DNA of 61,123 nucleotides from Clostridia bacterium (GCA_016293435.1 JAEDEG010000001.1:1-61123); one strand, 5' to 3'. Numbered from the stretch's first letter, positions 18,229 to 28,074 are shown. Notes: generated from the letters alone by a model not told the origin. A program made the numbers and translations.

Positions 18229-20886
18229 TTATTCGTAAATAAATATCTGTTGAATACCGTGTGAATAAGATTTTAGCACAATATTTGACGCATTTTCTTT
18301 TCCCACATAAAGCGCATCAACCAGCATACTCTTTTTACCTTGATGTATGGTTTTTCTCTCTGTGTTATATACCGCAATCGTCATGCTTGAATTCATGGCA
18401 AAGGGCGCAATGTTATCGATGATAGGGTCAGAATAGCCGGAGTTAAACCCCGCCGCTTGGTCTACAATAAGACTTAGCGTGTTGTCACTGTGAACAAATA
18501 CTCTGCCACGATAGCAAGAATCGTCCACCTGTCCCGTTTTTGGTGCATTTGAAGTAATAATTGCAATTTTTTGACTATCGTCGTATTTTGCGTCAATAAC
18601 CAAGGATTTGATATAACCGTTTCCATCTACCGTCATGCGGATAATATCACCCGATGAGGGAACCATATTTGTTTTAAATAGCTCATCATACATATCCATA
18701 TCAATTTTATATTTAAAGAAGGTTCCTCTGCACCAAAGAATGATATTATATATTTCTTCACCGTCTTCGCTAATTCCTTTGGAAAGCCCCTCTACCAGTG
18801 ATTGGTTTTCTTTTACGCTCACAGTTGATGCATCACCGACCGTATCATAGATAACCACAACCCTCGGCTGCATATATTTGTTCATGTCATAGGCATCGAT
18901 GGTATATCTGCCGTAAGACTCCAAGGAATCACTCCCAATCACTTCAAACAAATCTTCGTCCAATTTATCTGTTGTTCCTTGCAATATTTGAACGGGGATT
19001 CGGAACATAATCGTTTGACCGCCTTTTATTGCATGAGGTGAAAACACTTGATTCCCCGAATGCCAATAGGATTTGGTACCTGATAAAAAGCGTGTCAAAG
19101 AGTCATTTCCATAGTTGATTCCGCTGTATTTTTCTTCTATCGGTAAGTCAGCCACATCTAATGCTGTATCGATTTTTGAAAGTTTGCCCTCTTCATCTGT
19201 CTCATAGCGTAGCAACTGATATCTCGGTAAATTTCCGTTGGCGAGTGCCGAATCAAATTTATCGTCGTCACTTTTTAATCTTTCTCCGTTTAACATTACT
19301 TTTTCACCAAAATCAAGTGTCAATAGCTTGCCGCTCTCACTCAACAGCTTTATACGAACATCATTCGAAAGTCCGTTTACTATCTTTCCATAGTTAATAA
19401 GATATCCATATTTTAAAATACTGTCGGACTCAGAAGAAAACGAGCAGATTGTGCCGTCCGGAGCTACTAAAAAATTGCATTCCGCACCAAGCACCAGCCG
19501 GCTTTGTTCCGAAAAATAGCCGTTTAATTTGTACGATACTCCACCAACAACTATTTCGTCCTCTTGTTTTTGTTCCAATACACCGTTAACCTGAGTATTC
19601 GAAACCACCGCTTCTACATATTTTCCGTCATCACTTGCATATACCATCAAAACAGAATCTGCTGAAAGATTATGTAATTTAATCTCTTTTTTTTCACCGT
19701 CACAGAGAGTGTACCAATAACCGTTTTCGCGCTGCATGATAACACTATTGCCACCGTTTTTACTATCGTAAACAATACCTTCGCTCTGATTAACCGAGGC
19801 AACAACCATATATATGGCAGGTTTTGCATATACAACATCAAATTTGCCATCAAAATCATTATCGATTAATGTTAGCTCACCTGCATCGAATTTAAAATCG
19901 CTCTCCGTCGGCACCGCATTTCTGCCATTTCTTACAAAGGTAAAAGCACTGCTAATTTTAAATTTTTTCTCTTGTTTTGCATCTTCATCATATACCGTAA
20001 GAACGCTATTTTTAAAGCTTTCTACATAATTTCCTTTCACTGTAACCGATTCATTTCTCGGCTCAACATATATGTGCTTTATTTCTTCATGTTTATCATA
20101 CCAACCTATCACACGATATCCTAAATACCGCTCCACTTCTGTCAGTTCGGTCGTAAAACTCTTTCCCCCAATGGTGATTTTTGAACTGTCACATACCTCA
20201 TCGGGAACCATAGTTGTATATCCGGCCGTTTTTAAAACACCGATGATCTTTTTCAAATTGTATTTCTCATTTAACAGAGAAATACCCGTGTCACGAACCT
20301 CAGAAATTCTGTCGTTATTTATTGAAACAACACGACACATATCTGCATTTAACATATTGTATATTAAAATAACTGCATCGTAATAACTTAGTTTGCATTC
20401 ATAATCCACGGAACGATTCTCTAACAAATCAAGTTCTCTCGCTGTAAATATGTAACCTGTCGGATATCCACCTTTTGCTATTGCAAATCTGTCATAGCCA
20501 AGTGCAGAAACAGTCATTTTCAAGGCAGGTATAAGCTCTATCGAATCATTGGGACGAAATACAGAATTTCCCGTACCGGTAACAATGCCCAGTGCCGCAG
20601 CAGTTGAAATTGACTGTGCATAGGGTGTTGATTTCTCTACATCAGAAAAACTTGTTTTCCATTCTCCTTCAGGCAACGCAAGCGCCCGTACAACCATATC
20701 TGTAAACTCGGCACGAGTAACTGCCTCTGCTGCATCATGCGTACCGGAAACAATGCCTAAAGAGGTAAGAAAACCGTACACACTCTCATATTGCGAATCT
20801 GTTTTCAAACTCTCCTCAGCATAAGCTATACCGAGGGATGACATTGCAACAAGCACCACTATCAAAAAAAACAAGCATTTTTTCAT
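18229..20886 (-). CDS. SLH-domain cell-surface protein (N-terminal SLH)
   Basis: An 885-residue exported protein with signal peptide (FFLIVVLVAMSSLGIAYA). Residues about 30-190 form two clear S-layer-homology repeats and a weaker third (TRAEFTDMVVRAL, FSDVEKSTPYAQSI, FRPNDSIELIPALKM), which would anchor it to pyruvylated secondary cell-wall polymer. The remaining 690 residues are beta-rich and unrecognised, with many short GKxxxVVVSN-type segments; they may be a repeat of small OB-like or barrel units. It is tightly linked (18 bases) to the second SLH gene upstream and 13 bases from the lyase downstream, so an anchoring or scaffold role for the lyases is plausible. RBS AAGGAG precedes ATG 20886. 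Confidence 0.7.
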   Translation of the reverse strand: MKKCLFFLIVVLVAMSSLGIAYAEESLKTDSQYESVYGFLTSLGIVSGTHDAAEAVTRAEFTDMVVRALALPEGEWKTSFSDVEKSTPYAQSISTAAALGIVTGTGNSVFRPNDSIELIPALKMTVSALGYDRFAIAKGGYPTGYIFTARELDLLENRSVDYECKLSYYDAVILIYNMLNADMCRVVSINNDRISEVRDTGISLLNEKYNLKKIIGVLKTAGYTTMVPDEVCDSSKITIGGKSFTTELTEVERYLGYRVIGWYDKHEEIKHIYVEPRNESVTVKGNYVESFKNSVLTVYDEDAKQEKKFKISSAFTFVRNGRNAVPTESDFKFDAGELTLIDNDFDGKFDVVYAKPAIYMVVASVNQSEGIVYDSKNGGNSVIMQRENGYWYTLCDGEKKEIKLHNLSADSVLMVYASDDGKYVEAVVSNTQVNGVLEQKQEDEIVVGGVSYKLNGYFSEQSRLVLGAECNFLVAPDGTICSFSSESDSILKYGYLINYGKIVNGLSNDVRIKLLSESGKLLTLDFGEKVMLNGERLKSDDDKFDSALANGNLPRYQLLRYETDEEGKLSKIDTALDVADLPIEEKYSGINYGNDSLTRFLSGTKSYWHSGNQVFSPHAIKGGQTIMFRIPVQILQGTTDKLDEDLFEVIGSDSLESYGRYTIDAYDMNKYMQPRVVVIYDTVGDASTVSVKENQSLVEGLSKGISEDGEEIYNIILWCRGTFFKYKIDMDMYDELFKTNMVPSSGDIIRMTVDGNGYIKSLVIDAKYDDSQKIAIITSNAPKTGQVDDSCYRGRVFVHSDNTLSLIVDQAAGFNSGYSDPIIDNIAPFAMNSSMTIAVYNTERKTIHQGKKSMLVDALYVGKENASNIVLKSYSHGIQQIFIYE

Positions 20887-20904
20887 GTTAAATTCACTCC
20901 TTCT

Positions 20905-22566
20905 TTATGCCGTCAGCACATTGTAAATCAGCTGAGCCGCCTGCACTCTCGTCAGGAAACTCTTGGGTGAAAACGTGCCGTCCTCAAAGCCGTTTACAAA
21001 GCCTTCACCCGCAAGGTAGGAAACAGCATTTTTAGCATAGTAGGATATCTCATCAGCATCAGAAAAATTAACTTTTTTAGACAAAAGTCCTTTTTTGGTC
21101 AAAAGACGATATATTATCACCACTGAATCTTCTCTGGTTATTTTATCATTGGGCCTAAAACTCGTATTGTCGCCTTTCACAATACCCGCCGCTGTTGCAC
21201 TGTATACGCATTCAGCAAACCAATCTGTACTTTTAACATCATCGAACAAAACTCCGGTATCTGTTTTGGGAGGTTCTTCATTAAGAATTTTACCATATAA
21301 TCCCATTGTCATCTTAACAAATTCTGCACGGCTGATTTCCTTCGACGGCAAAAAGCTTCCATCCTGATAACCATTTAAAATGCCTTCTGCTGTTAAAAGA
21401 GATACCGACTTTGCACCCCAATGCTCTACAGGCAGGTCAGTAAAGAGTTGCTTTATTGTCTCTTCTTCTTTTTCGTTATCTGCCTCTTTTTCAATTGAAG
21501 ATGTAATCACAGTGCCTTTGCTTCCTCCTTTGCTCCCTCCACCGCTGCCGCTACCACCATTATCTTTAGCTTCATCTACTGCCTCAGCTACGCTATCAAG
21601 AAAAATCTCTTTAATATCTTCAAAGGTTGTAGGGGTTTTCTTTTTTTTCATCAGTTCAAAAACTCTGTCTTGTTCCGATAAATTCAAATAATTCCGGTCT
21701 TCCAACAATTCTTTAAAATCTGCGGCAAAATCCTTTGCTATAATTTCTTTAAATGTCACCCAATTGTTTGCACAACGCAATGCTGCCAGTGGTTTAAGCT
21801 CAGTTAATGTTTCTGAAAGTTCTTCCGGGGTATAGTGGCTGTACAAATCTGTTTCTGCAAACAGTGACAAAAGTTCTTGCTTTGCATTATCATCTAAACG
21901 AGTTTCGCTATAATACAAAGCTTCCATATCAATCCCCAACTGTTCTTGGTATTTACCGAGCAATAGCTCAATTTGGTCTTTTTTTGCAATTTTAATAGAG
22001 CAAATTGCATAAACCATATAATAATTTCGGTTAAAATCTACCGAATCGCCAAACGTCATATTATATAACATTTTGGTGATTCTGTTGTTTTCTGAAATAT
22101 AAACAGCATCGTTTGTGTCGATACCTAAGATCTGAGCATTGTCTGCAAGCAATGTGCGAAATACATTAATATCTTCTGCATCGTTTAATGCTTCAATCAC
22201 AGAACTTGCTGCCGTAGTATCAATATGCATAAATGAATCTGTTGCCTCTCCTTCATCACTTGTTGCATATACAATATATTTTCCACCCGCTGCATTATAT
22301 GGCATGCCTATATTCAGAGCAAATACTCCGCTTGAGCTTATCTGTTTAATAACCATCGGCATGGAAGAAACTGTCATATCGGAAGGCAAAAGTTCTTCCG
22401 GTGTTATGGTAATTACAATTTCTCCGTGACCTGTTCCTGTAATAGCCAGTTCTGCTGTATTAGGCTTATAAGCTACCGAAATCGAAATATCTTCTTTCGC
22501 AAAAACAACCATACCATTTAGCAAAATATGTATTGAAGTTAATATACTAACTATTTTTTTTACCAT
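20905..22566 (-). CDS. SLH-domain cell-surface protein (C-terminal SLH)
   Basis: A 553-residue exported protein and first gene of the run. The signal peptide is followed by a beta-sandwich (about 27-120), a helical region (about 125-330), a Gly/Ser-rich linker (SGSGGGSKGGSKG near 350), and three SLH repeats (about 385-553) with SRAEFVKMTMGL, ITREDSVVIIYRLL and LTRVQAAQLIYNVL. Three SLH units are the canonical wall-binding set. RBS AGAGGTG precedes ATG 22566. It lies opposite the AraC regulator, separated by about 440 bases of regulatory DNA. Function of the N-terminal part is unknown. Confidence 0.75.
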   Translation of the reverse strand: MVKKIVSILTSIHILLNGMVVFAKEDISISVAYKPNTAELAITGTGHGEIVITITPEELLPSDMTVSSMPMVIKQISSSGVFALNIGMPYNAAGGKYIVYATSDEGEATDSFMHIDTTAASSVIEALNDAEDINVFRTLLADNAQILGIDTNDAVYISENNRITKMLYNMTFGDSVDFNRNYYMVYAICSIKIAKKDQIELLLGKYQEQLGIDMEALYYSETRLDDNAKQELLSLFAETDLYSHYTPEELSETLTELKPLAALRCANNWVTFKEIIAKDFAADFKELLEDRNYLNLSEQDRVFELMKKKKTPTTFEDIKEIFLDSVAEAVDEAKDNGGSGSGGGSKGGSKGTVITSSIEKEADNEKEEETIKQLFTDLPVEHWGAKSVSLLTAEGILNGYQDGSFLPSKEISRAEFVKMTMGLYGKILNEEPPKTDTGVLFDDVKSTDWFAECVYSATAAGIVKGDNTSFRPNDKITREDSVVIIYRLLTKKGLLSKKVNFSDADEISYYAKNAVSYLAGEGFVNGFEDGTFSPKSFLTRVQAAQLIYNVLTA

Positions 22567-23014
22567 GATTCACCTCTTATAATACTTTCTTATCTATTGT
22601 TTTTATTCGCGATATCAGCAGTTTTATATATATATCATGTCTTTTATATAACTGTATAAGATACATAAATTCAAAAATTGCCGGTGTTTGTTCAAATCTC
22701 CATTATATAAATGTTATATAGATATATATCATGACTTGCAGCAAGATCACTCATAAGTCCCCATGCCCAGACATGTTAGCCACCGCCTATATAACAAATT
22801 TTTATGTTTGCAACACTATTTTCGTTATACCTCAATTACAATTTCTCCTCTTTTTTTAAATATTATTTATGCTCAACCAATTTTGTAATCTTATATATCA
22901 TTATATATTGGATAAATAATATTTTCCTTAATAATTTAGATAAAATATGCAAAAAACATTAAAATATGGTTGACTTTTACTATTTTGCATGATATTATTA
23001 GATAGGTGATTGAT
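22567..23014. promoter_or_regulatory. Divergent regulatory region, lyase locus / araC
   Basis: This 448-base AT-rich gap holds no credible gene. ATATATATCATG occurs at 22628-22639 and 22722-22733, each followed by TCT or ACT, and TATATATCAT recurs near 22892; these spaced direct repeats could be operator half-sites for the AraC protein. A short palindrome, CTTGCAGCAAG, lies at 22735-22745. No strong minus-strand promoter for the SLH gene could be picked out. Confidence 0.4.
22970..22998 (+). promoter_or_regulatory. Sigma-A promoter of the AraC regulator
   Basis: TTGACT (22970-22975), 17 bases, TATTAT (22993-22998). Initiation would fall near 23005, almost at the start of the coding region, implying a leader of 10 bases or fewer. 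Confidence 0.7.
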
Positions 23015-23842
23015 GTGGATATTGTATTTGAAGGATTCAATAATGATGGATTGTATGTTGAAAGAAGCGAGTATTCTTATAATGAAATGCCGAGTTTCCA
23101 TACACATAATAAGCATGAACTCTATTTTTTAGAGCAAGGAATAACAAAATATTTTATAGGAAATAAAATATATATATTAAAACCCGGTGATTTTATTTTT
23201 ATTCCTAAAGGACAATATCATCAAACAACTATAAATGAGAGTGAAAAACGTCAACGCTTGCTTTTGACATTTGATAGTGCCTTTGTTGGAAGCGGATATT
23301 TAAAATACATTCAAGAACTTATTTTGGATAAGCATATACATATTCATGAAGAGCACATGAATGATTTAAAATATATTCTAAAAAAAATTGAAGATGAAGA
23401 AAAAAATAAATTTGGCGATTATGAAAAAATGCAAAAGATGTATCTTAGGCAATTGCTAATACTTATCACGCGTAACAGAATAAAAGAACAGTGCGTCGTA
23501 ATTAGCGAAAATGAAAAGCTTGTGCAAGAAGCAGCAGTGTACATAAGTGAAAATTATGAACAGGAACTTTGTCTCGAAAATTTAGCAAATAGATATTCTG
23601 TAAGCCCCGGCCATTTTTCAAAGCTATTTAAAAGGATTACCGGTGTTGGTGTAAGTGAATATATAAGAATATCAAGGGTCAATGCAGCTCAAGAACTTAT
23701 AGAAAGTACTAAACTGTCAATTACAGAAATTGCTCAAAAATGTGGATTTAATGATAGCAATTATTTTACACAGGTTTTCAAAAAAATTGTAGGCATCACA
23801 CCAAAAAAGTATTCTATGCAAAATCGTCACGCCGTCAAGTGA
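23015..23842 (+). CDS. AraC-family transcriptional regulator
   Basis: About 275 residues. An N-terminal cupin ligand-sensing domain (HTHNKHELYFLEQG, then KPGDFIFIPKGQYHQT) is followed by a C-terminal double helix-turn-helix (about 175-272; LANRYSVSPGHFSKLFKRITG and ITEIAQKCGFNDSNYFTQVF). Proteins of this type sense sugars or oligosaccharides and activate adjacent catabolic genes, so the divergent exported-lyase locus is the natural target. GTG 23015 is chosen because AGGTGA (23004-23009) is 5 bases upstream; a GTG at 23006 is possible as a leaderless start. It converges with prfB through a shared terminator. Ligand and operators are unknown. Confidence 0.85.
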   Translation: MDIVFEGFNNDGLYVERSEYSYNEMPSFHTHNKHELYFLEQGITKYFIGNKIYILKPGDFIFIPKGQYHQTTINESEKRQRLLLTFDSAFVGSGYLKYIQELILDKHIHIHEEHMNDLKYILKKIEDEEKNKFGDYEKMQKMYLRQLLILITRNRIKEQCVVISENEKLVQEAAVYISENYEQELCLENLANRYSVSPGHFSKLFKRITGVGVSEYIRISRVNAAQELIESTKLSITEIAQKCGFNDSNYFTQVFKKIVGITPKKYSMQNRHAVK

Positions 23843-23918
23843 CTTTACTCAAGGTTTTTTAAATACTGTTTATCTTGTGTCTGCTTATTGAAAAATACAA
23901 CATATTAACAAATAAAAT

Positions 23919-23961
23919 GACCTCCAAATCATTAGATTTTTTGATCTAATTTTTGGAGGTC
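23919..23961. terminator. Bidirectional terminator between araC and prfB
   Basis: GACCTCCAAA (23919-23928) pairs with TTTGGAGGTC (23952-23961), with an inner stem ATTAGAT/ATCTAAT. On the minus strand it is followed by a U-rich stretch (ATTTTATTTG), serving prfB; on the plus strand it would end araC. Confidence 0.75.
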
Positions 23962-23974
23962 GATTCATACTAAC

Positions 23975-25115
23975 CTAAAGTTCGTTTGTCGGCTTTTCTT
24001 GGCCTAAGGTGCCGAGACTTGCTCTTTTGAGATATTCGTTGATAAATCCGTCTATGTCACCATCCATGACTGCACTTATATTACCCATTTCATAATTAGT
24101 TCTATGATCTTTGACAAGATTGTAGGGATGGAAAACGTAAGAACGAATCTGACTGCCCCAAGCAATCTCTTTCTGTTCGCCCTTGATGTCATTGAGCTTT
24201 TCCTGATTTTCTTTTTCTTTAAGCTCAATCAATTTAGACTTAAGCATCTTCATTGCATAGTCCTTATTTTTGTGCTGTGAGCGCTCATTTTGACACGCAA
24301 CAACTATACCGGTCGGAAGATGGGTGATGCGGATGGCTGAGCTTGTTTTGTTGATATGCTGACCGCCGGCACCGCTGGAGCGATATGTGTCGATTCTCAA
24401 ATCATCGGGGTTGATATCTACCTCAACATCATCATCAATTTCGGGCATTACCTCGGCTGAGGCAAAGGAAGTATGTCTTCTGCCTGACGAATCAAAGGGA
24501 GATATTCGAACAAGACGGTGTACCCCCTTTTCGCACTTGAGATAACCGTATGCGTTTTCTCCCGAAATGAGAAGTGTAACGCTTTTTACACCGGCTTCAT
24601 CTCCGGGAAGATAATCCATTGTTTCAACTGTGAAATTGCGTCTTTCTGCCCAACGAGTATACATACGCAAAAGCATATCAACCCAATCCTGAGCTTCTGT
24701 ACCGCCGGCGCCGGGATGAAGAGTAAGTATGGCATTGTTTTTGTCATAAACACCCGAAAGTAAGGTTTCGAGAGTCATTTCCTCTGTGCGAACTTTGATT
24801 TCCTTGACCGAATCTGATATTTCATCAAGATAAGACTCATCCTCTTCGGAGTTTGCCATATCAATTAAAACAATGGTATCATCAAACAATGCTCTTAAGC
24901 CCTCATATTTTTCGACCTTGTTTTTTAATGCTTTTGTTTTTTGAAGGATCTTCTGGCTTGCTTCGGGATCATCCCAGAATCCCGGTTCTGCAGCTTGATT
25001 TTCAAGCTCCTGTATCTTTTCTATCGTTGAAGCGATGTCAAAGTGAATCCCTCAAATCATTTATACTGCTTTCCATATTCTGAAGTTCAATTCTGTATTC
25101 ATCATACTGTAACAA
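23975..25115 (-). CDS. prfB: Peptide chain release factor 2, with programmed +1 frameshift
   Basis: RF2 recognises UGA and UAA and releases the finished peptide at the ribosome. The sequence shows the SPF anticodon-like tripeptide (RISPFDSSGRR) and the GGQ hydrolysis motif (SGAGGQHIN). The gene is in two frames: a 25-codon first frame starts at TTG 25115 behind AGAGGTGA and reads to an in-frame TGA (25038-25040). A +1 shift at CTT TGA C then continues in the main frame with DIASTIEKIQELENQA, giving about 379 residues, a normal RF2 length. A start at 24889 would lose the N-terminal domain, so the shift is needed. This is the classic autoregulatory circuit: low RF2 favours shifting. It lies 24 bases downstream of secA. 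Confidence 0.95.
25037..25053 (-). promoter_or_regulatory. RF2 programmed frameshift site
   Basis: On the minus strand GAGGGATTCACTTTGAC places a Shine-Dalgarno-like AGGGA at the same codon offset from CTT TGA C as in Escherichia coli prfB (AGG GGG TAT CTT TGA C). The slippery CTT and the poor-context stop TGA-C are both kept. Confidence 0.93.
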
Positions 25116-25139
25116 TATAAGTCACCTCTTTTTGATATA

Positions 25140-27869
25140 TTATCTGCCGCAGCACTTTTTATATTTTAATCCCGACCCGCATGGACAAAGATCGTTTCTG
25201 CCTATTTTTTCGCCTTTACGAACAGGCTTGTTTTCAACGGTGCCATCGGAGCCTCCGGAGGTTGCAGTTGGTTTGGCAACCTGCTCACGTTCAATCTTGC
25301 GTTCAACACGTACATGGAAAAGAAGCCTGATAATTTCTTCTGTAATCGCCTGAAGCATAGCTTCATACATGATATAGCCTTCTTCTTTGTATTCGATAAC
25401 CGGATCTCGCTGCGCATAAGCTCTGAGCCCTATACCCTGACGCAAACGTTCCATATCATCAATATGATCCATCCATTTGCTGTCAACCGCACGAAGAAGT
25501 ATTATACGCTCAATCTCACGCATGGCTTCTGAGCCAAATTCCTCTTCTTTGAGTGCATACTGTTCAAAGGCAATTTTCTTGAGCTGCTCTACCAGATCTT
25601 CTCTTGTAAGATCCTCAATCTCTTCTTTTGTATAAGAAAGTGCATCGTGAGGTAGGAAAAACTGCTCAAGATACTCTATCAAGCCGGTTATATTCCAATT
25701 TTCGGGATACTGTTCGCCTGCAATGTACTGGTCTACCGTAAGATTAATAAAGTCTGCAATTCTCTTTTCGTAGCTGCTCTTAAAGTCTCCACCGTCTAAA
25801 ACCTTGTTTCTCTCGGCATAGATAACCTTACGCTGAACGTTCATTACGTCATCATATTCAAGGACATTCTTTCTGGCTTTGAAGTTGTTGCCCTCAACCG
25901 TGCGCTGAGCTCTTTCTATTGCGGATGTAAGCATGCCGGCCTCTATCGCTTCGTCATCACCGAGACCGAGAGTATCGACCATTGAACGAAGTCTGTCGGA
26001 GCCGAATTTTCTGAGAAGGTCATCCTCTAAAGAAAGATAAAATCTGGATTCACCAACATCACCCTGACGGCCGGAACGACCTCTCAGCTGATTATCTATT
26101 CTACGTGATTCGTGGCGTTCGGTGCCTATTATAAACAAGCCGCCGGCATCCTTTACTTCTTCACGTTCGGACCGGATTTGATCTTTGTACTTATCGTTTA
26201 ACTCTTTATACTTTTGGCGGGCTTCTATAATAGCATCATCATCGGTATCTGAAAAACCGGTTGATTCGATAATTATCTCCGGTGAATATCCGAGCTTTTC
26301 CATTTCTTTTTTGGCAAGAAAATCAGAATTACCGCCAAGCATTATATCCGTACCACGGCCTGCCATATTGGTAGCAATGGTTACAGCGCCCTTTTTACCT
26401 GCCTGAGCTATGATCTCGGCTTCTTTTTCATGATACTTTGCATTCAGAACTTCGTGCTTTATACCGTTTTTGCTGAGTATTTTGCTAAGAAGCTCTGATT
26501 TTTCGATTGTAACCGTGCCAACAAGTACCGGTTGTCCTTTTTGGTGACATTCGATAATCTGCTTAACAACAGCATTGAACTTTGCTGCCTCGGTTTTATA
26601 CACGCTGTCGGCATGATCGGTTCTTGCCATAGGTTCATTGGTAGGAATTACAACAACATCCAAATTATAAATAGCGTTAAATTCTTCCTGCTCGGTTTCA
26701 GCTGTACCGGTCATACCGGAAAGCTTGGTGTACAGACGGAAAAAGTTTTGAAAAGTAATCGTTGCTAAGGTTTTGCTCTCTCTGGCTATTTTTACACCCT
26801 CTTTTGCCTCGATAGCCTGATGGAGGCCGTCGTTATAGCGACGACCGTGCATGAGACGGCCGGTAAATTCATCAACAATAATTACCTCATCATTTTTTAC
26901 AACATAATCGACATCGCGGTGCATTACACCGTGCGCTCTGATGGCTTGATTTATATGATGCAAAAGCGTTATATTTTCGGGATCGGAAAGATTTTCTACA
27001 TTAAAGGCTTTTTCTGCTTTTTTCACACCGTTTGCAGTAAGAGTGGCAGTGTTTGCCTTTTCATCAATAATATAATCTGCATCGGTATCGTCATCGTCTT
27101 TTTTGTCATCAGACTCTACAACCTTAAGCGGCTTTAAGGTGCGTGCAAAATGATCGGCATAAGAATAAAGTTCTGTTGATTCTTCGCCCATACCGGATAT
27201 GATCAAAGGGGTTCTTGCCTCGTCAATCAATATGGAGTCAACTTCATCGACAACAACAAAATTGTGACCCTTACACTGTACAATCTGATTTTTATATATA
27301 ACCATATTGTCGCGAAGATAATCAAAACCAAACTCATTGTTGGTACCGTAGGTTATATCACAACTATATGCTTCTTGTCTTTCAGCCGGACTTTTGTCGT
27401 GAATTATCAAACCAACCGTAAGCCCCAAAAAACGATGTATTTTACCCATTTGTTCGCTATCACGCTTGGCAAGATAGTCATTGACCGTTACAACGTGAAC
27501 ACCTTTTCCTTCGAGCGCATTGAGATAGCATGGCAAGGTAGCCACAAGTGTTTTACCTTCACCTGTTTTCATTTCGGCAATTCTGCCTTGATGCAGAACA
27601 ATACCGCCTATGAGCTGAACATCAAAATGACGCATCCCCAATACTCTGTATGAAGCTTCTCTTACAACCGCAAAGGCTTCGGGCAAAATATCATCCAAGG
27701 TCTCTCCTTGAGATAATCTGCTTTTAAATTCATCGGTTTTTGCTCTCAGTTCTTTATCAGAAAGCTGTTTCATTTCCGGTTCAAGGTCATTTATCTTTTT
27801 AACAATCGGCATGATTCTTTTGATTTCACGGGAGCTGTATGTTCCGAAAATTTTTTCTAATAATTTCAA
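25140..27869 (-). CDS. secA: Preprotein translocase ATPase SecA
   Basis: A 909-residue ATPase that drives proteins through SecYEG; the large exported proteins of this locus would depend on it. Walker A MKTGEGKTLVA is near residue 100 and Walker B/DEAD-like VDEVDSILIDEARTPL near 205. The preprotein-crosslinking and helicase-like second nucleotide-binding domains follow (TNMAGRGTDI, RGRSGRQGD). The C-terminal zinc-binding tail CPCGSGLKYKKCC for SecB or ribosome contact is complete. The start is TTG 27869, from KLLEKIFGTYS, because AAAGAGGTGA sits 6 bases upstream; a GTG at 27899 lies before this site. It is followed by prfB, a common pairing in Firmicutes. Confidence 0.96.
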   Translation of the reverse strand: MKLLEKIFGTYSSREIKRIMPIVKKINDLEPEMKQLSDKELRAKTDEFKSRLSQGETLDDILPEAFAVVREASYRVLGMRHFDVQLIGGIVLHQGRIAEMKTGEGKTLVATLPCYLNALEGKGVHVVTVNDYLAKRDSEQMGKIHRFLGLTVGLIIHDKSPAERQEAYSCDITYGTNNEFGFDYLRDNMVIYKNQIVQCKGHNFVVVDEVDSILIDEARTPLIISGMGEESTELYSYADHFARTLKPLKVVESDDKKDDDDTDADYIIDEKANTATLTANGVKKAEKAFNVENLSDPENITLLHHINQAIRAHGVMHRDVDYVVKNDEVIIVDEFTGRLMHGRRYNDGLHQAIEAKEGVKIARESKTLATITFQNFFRLYTKLSGMTGTAETEQEEFNAIYNLDVVVIPTNEPMARTDHADSVYKTEAAKFNAVVKQIIECHQKGQPVLVGTVTIEKSELLSKILSKNGIKHEVLNAKYHEKEAEIIAQAGKKGAVTIATNMAGRGTDIMLGGNSDFLAKKEMEKLGYSPEIIIESTGFSDTDDDAIIEARQKYKELNDKYKDQIRSEREEVKDAGGLFIIGTERHESRRIDNQLRGRSGRQGDVGESRFYLSLEDDLLRKFGSDRLRSMVDTLGLGDDEAIEAGMLTSAIERAQRTVEGNNFKARKNVLEYDDVMNVQRKVIYAERNKVLDGGDFKSSYEKRIADFINLTVDQYIAGEQYPENWNITGLIEYLEQFFLPHDALSYTKEEIEDLTREDLVEQLKKIAFEQYALKEEEFGSEAMREIERIILLRAVDSKWMDHIDDMERLRQGIGLRAYAQRDPVIEYKEEGYIMYEAMLQAITEEIIRLLFHVRVERKIEREQVAKPTATSGGSDGTVENKPVRKGEKIGRNDLCPCGSGLKYKKCCGR

Positions 27870-28010
27870 ATTTTTCACCTCTTTGTTATTTAAAAACACA
27901 GTATAACATTATATATTATAGCAAGAAAATCCATTAATAACAATAGTTTTTTTAAATTTTATAGAAAATGTAACATTGTTTACAAATTTATTAAATAAAA
28001 AACATTTACA

Positions 28011-28039
28011 TTGACATATTTTAAAATTTATAATAACAT
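28011..28039 (+). promoter_or_regulatory. Sigma-A promoter of mtnN
   Basis: TTGACA (28011-28016), 17 bases, TAACAT (28034-28039). An alternative TATAAT at 28029 would be spaced only 12 bases from the -35, so it is not used here. Confidence 0.6.
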
Positions 28040-28074
28040 AAAAATGGATTTTAAATAATATGAGGAGGTATAAT

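Noticed and set aside
23975..24889. RF2 as a 304-residue protein starting at 24889.
   Set aside because: RF2 is about 370 residues; the missing N-terminal domain is encoded upstream and reached through the frameshift.
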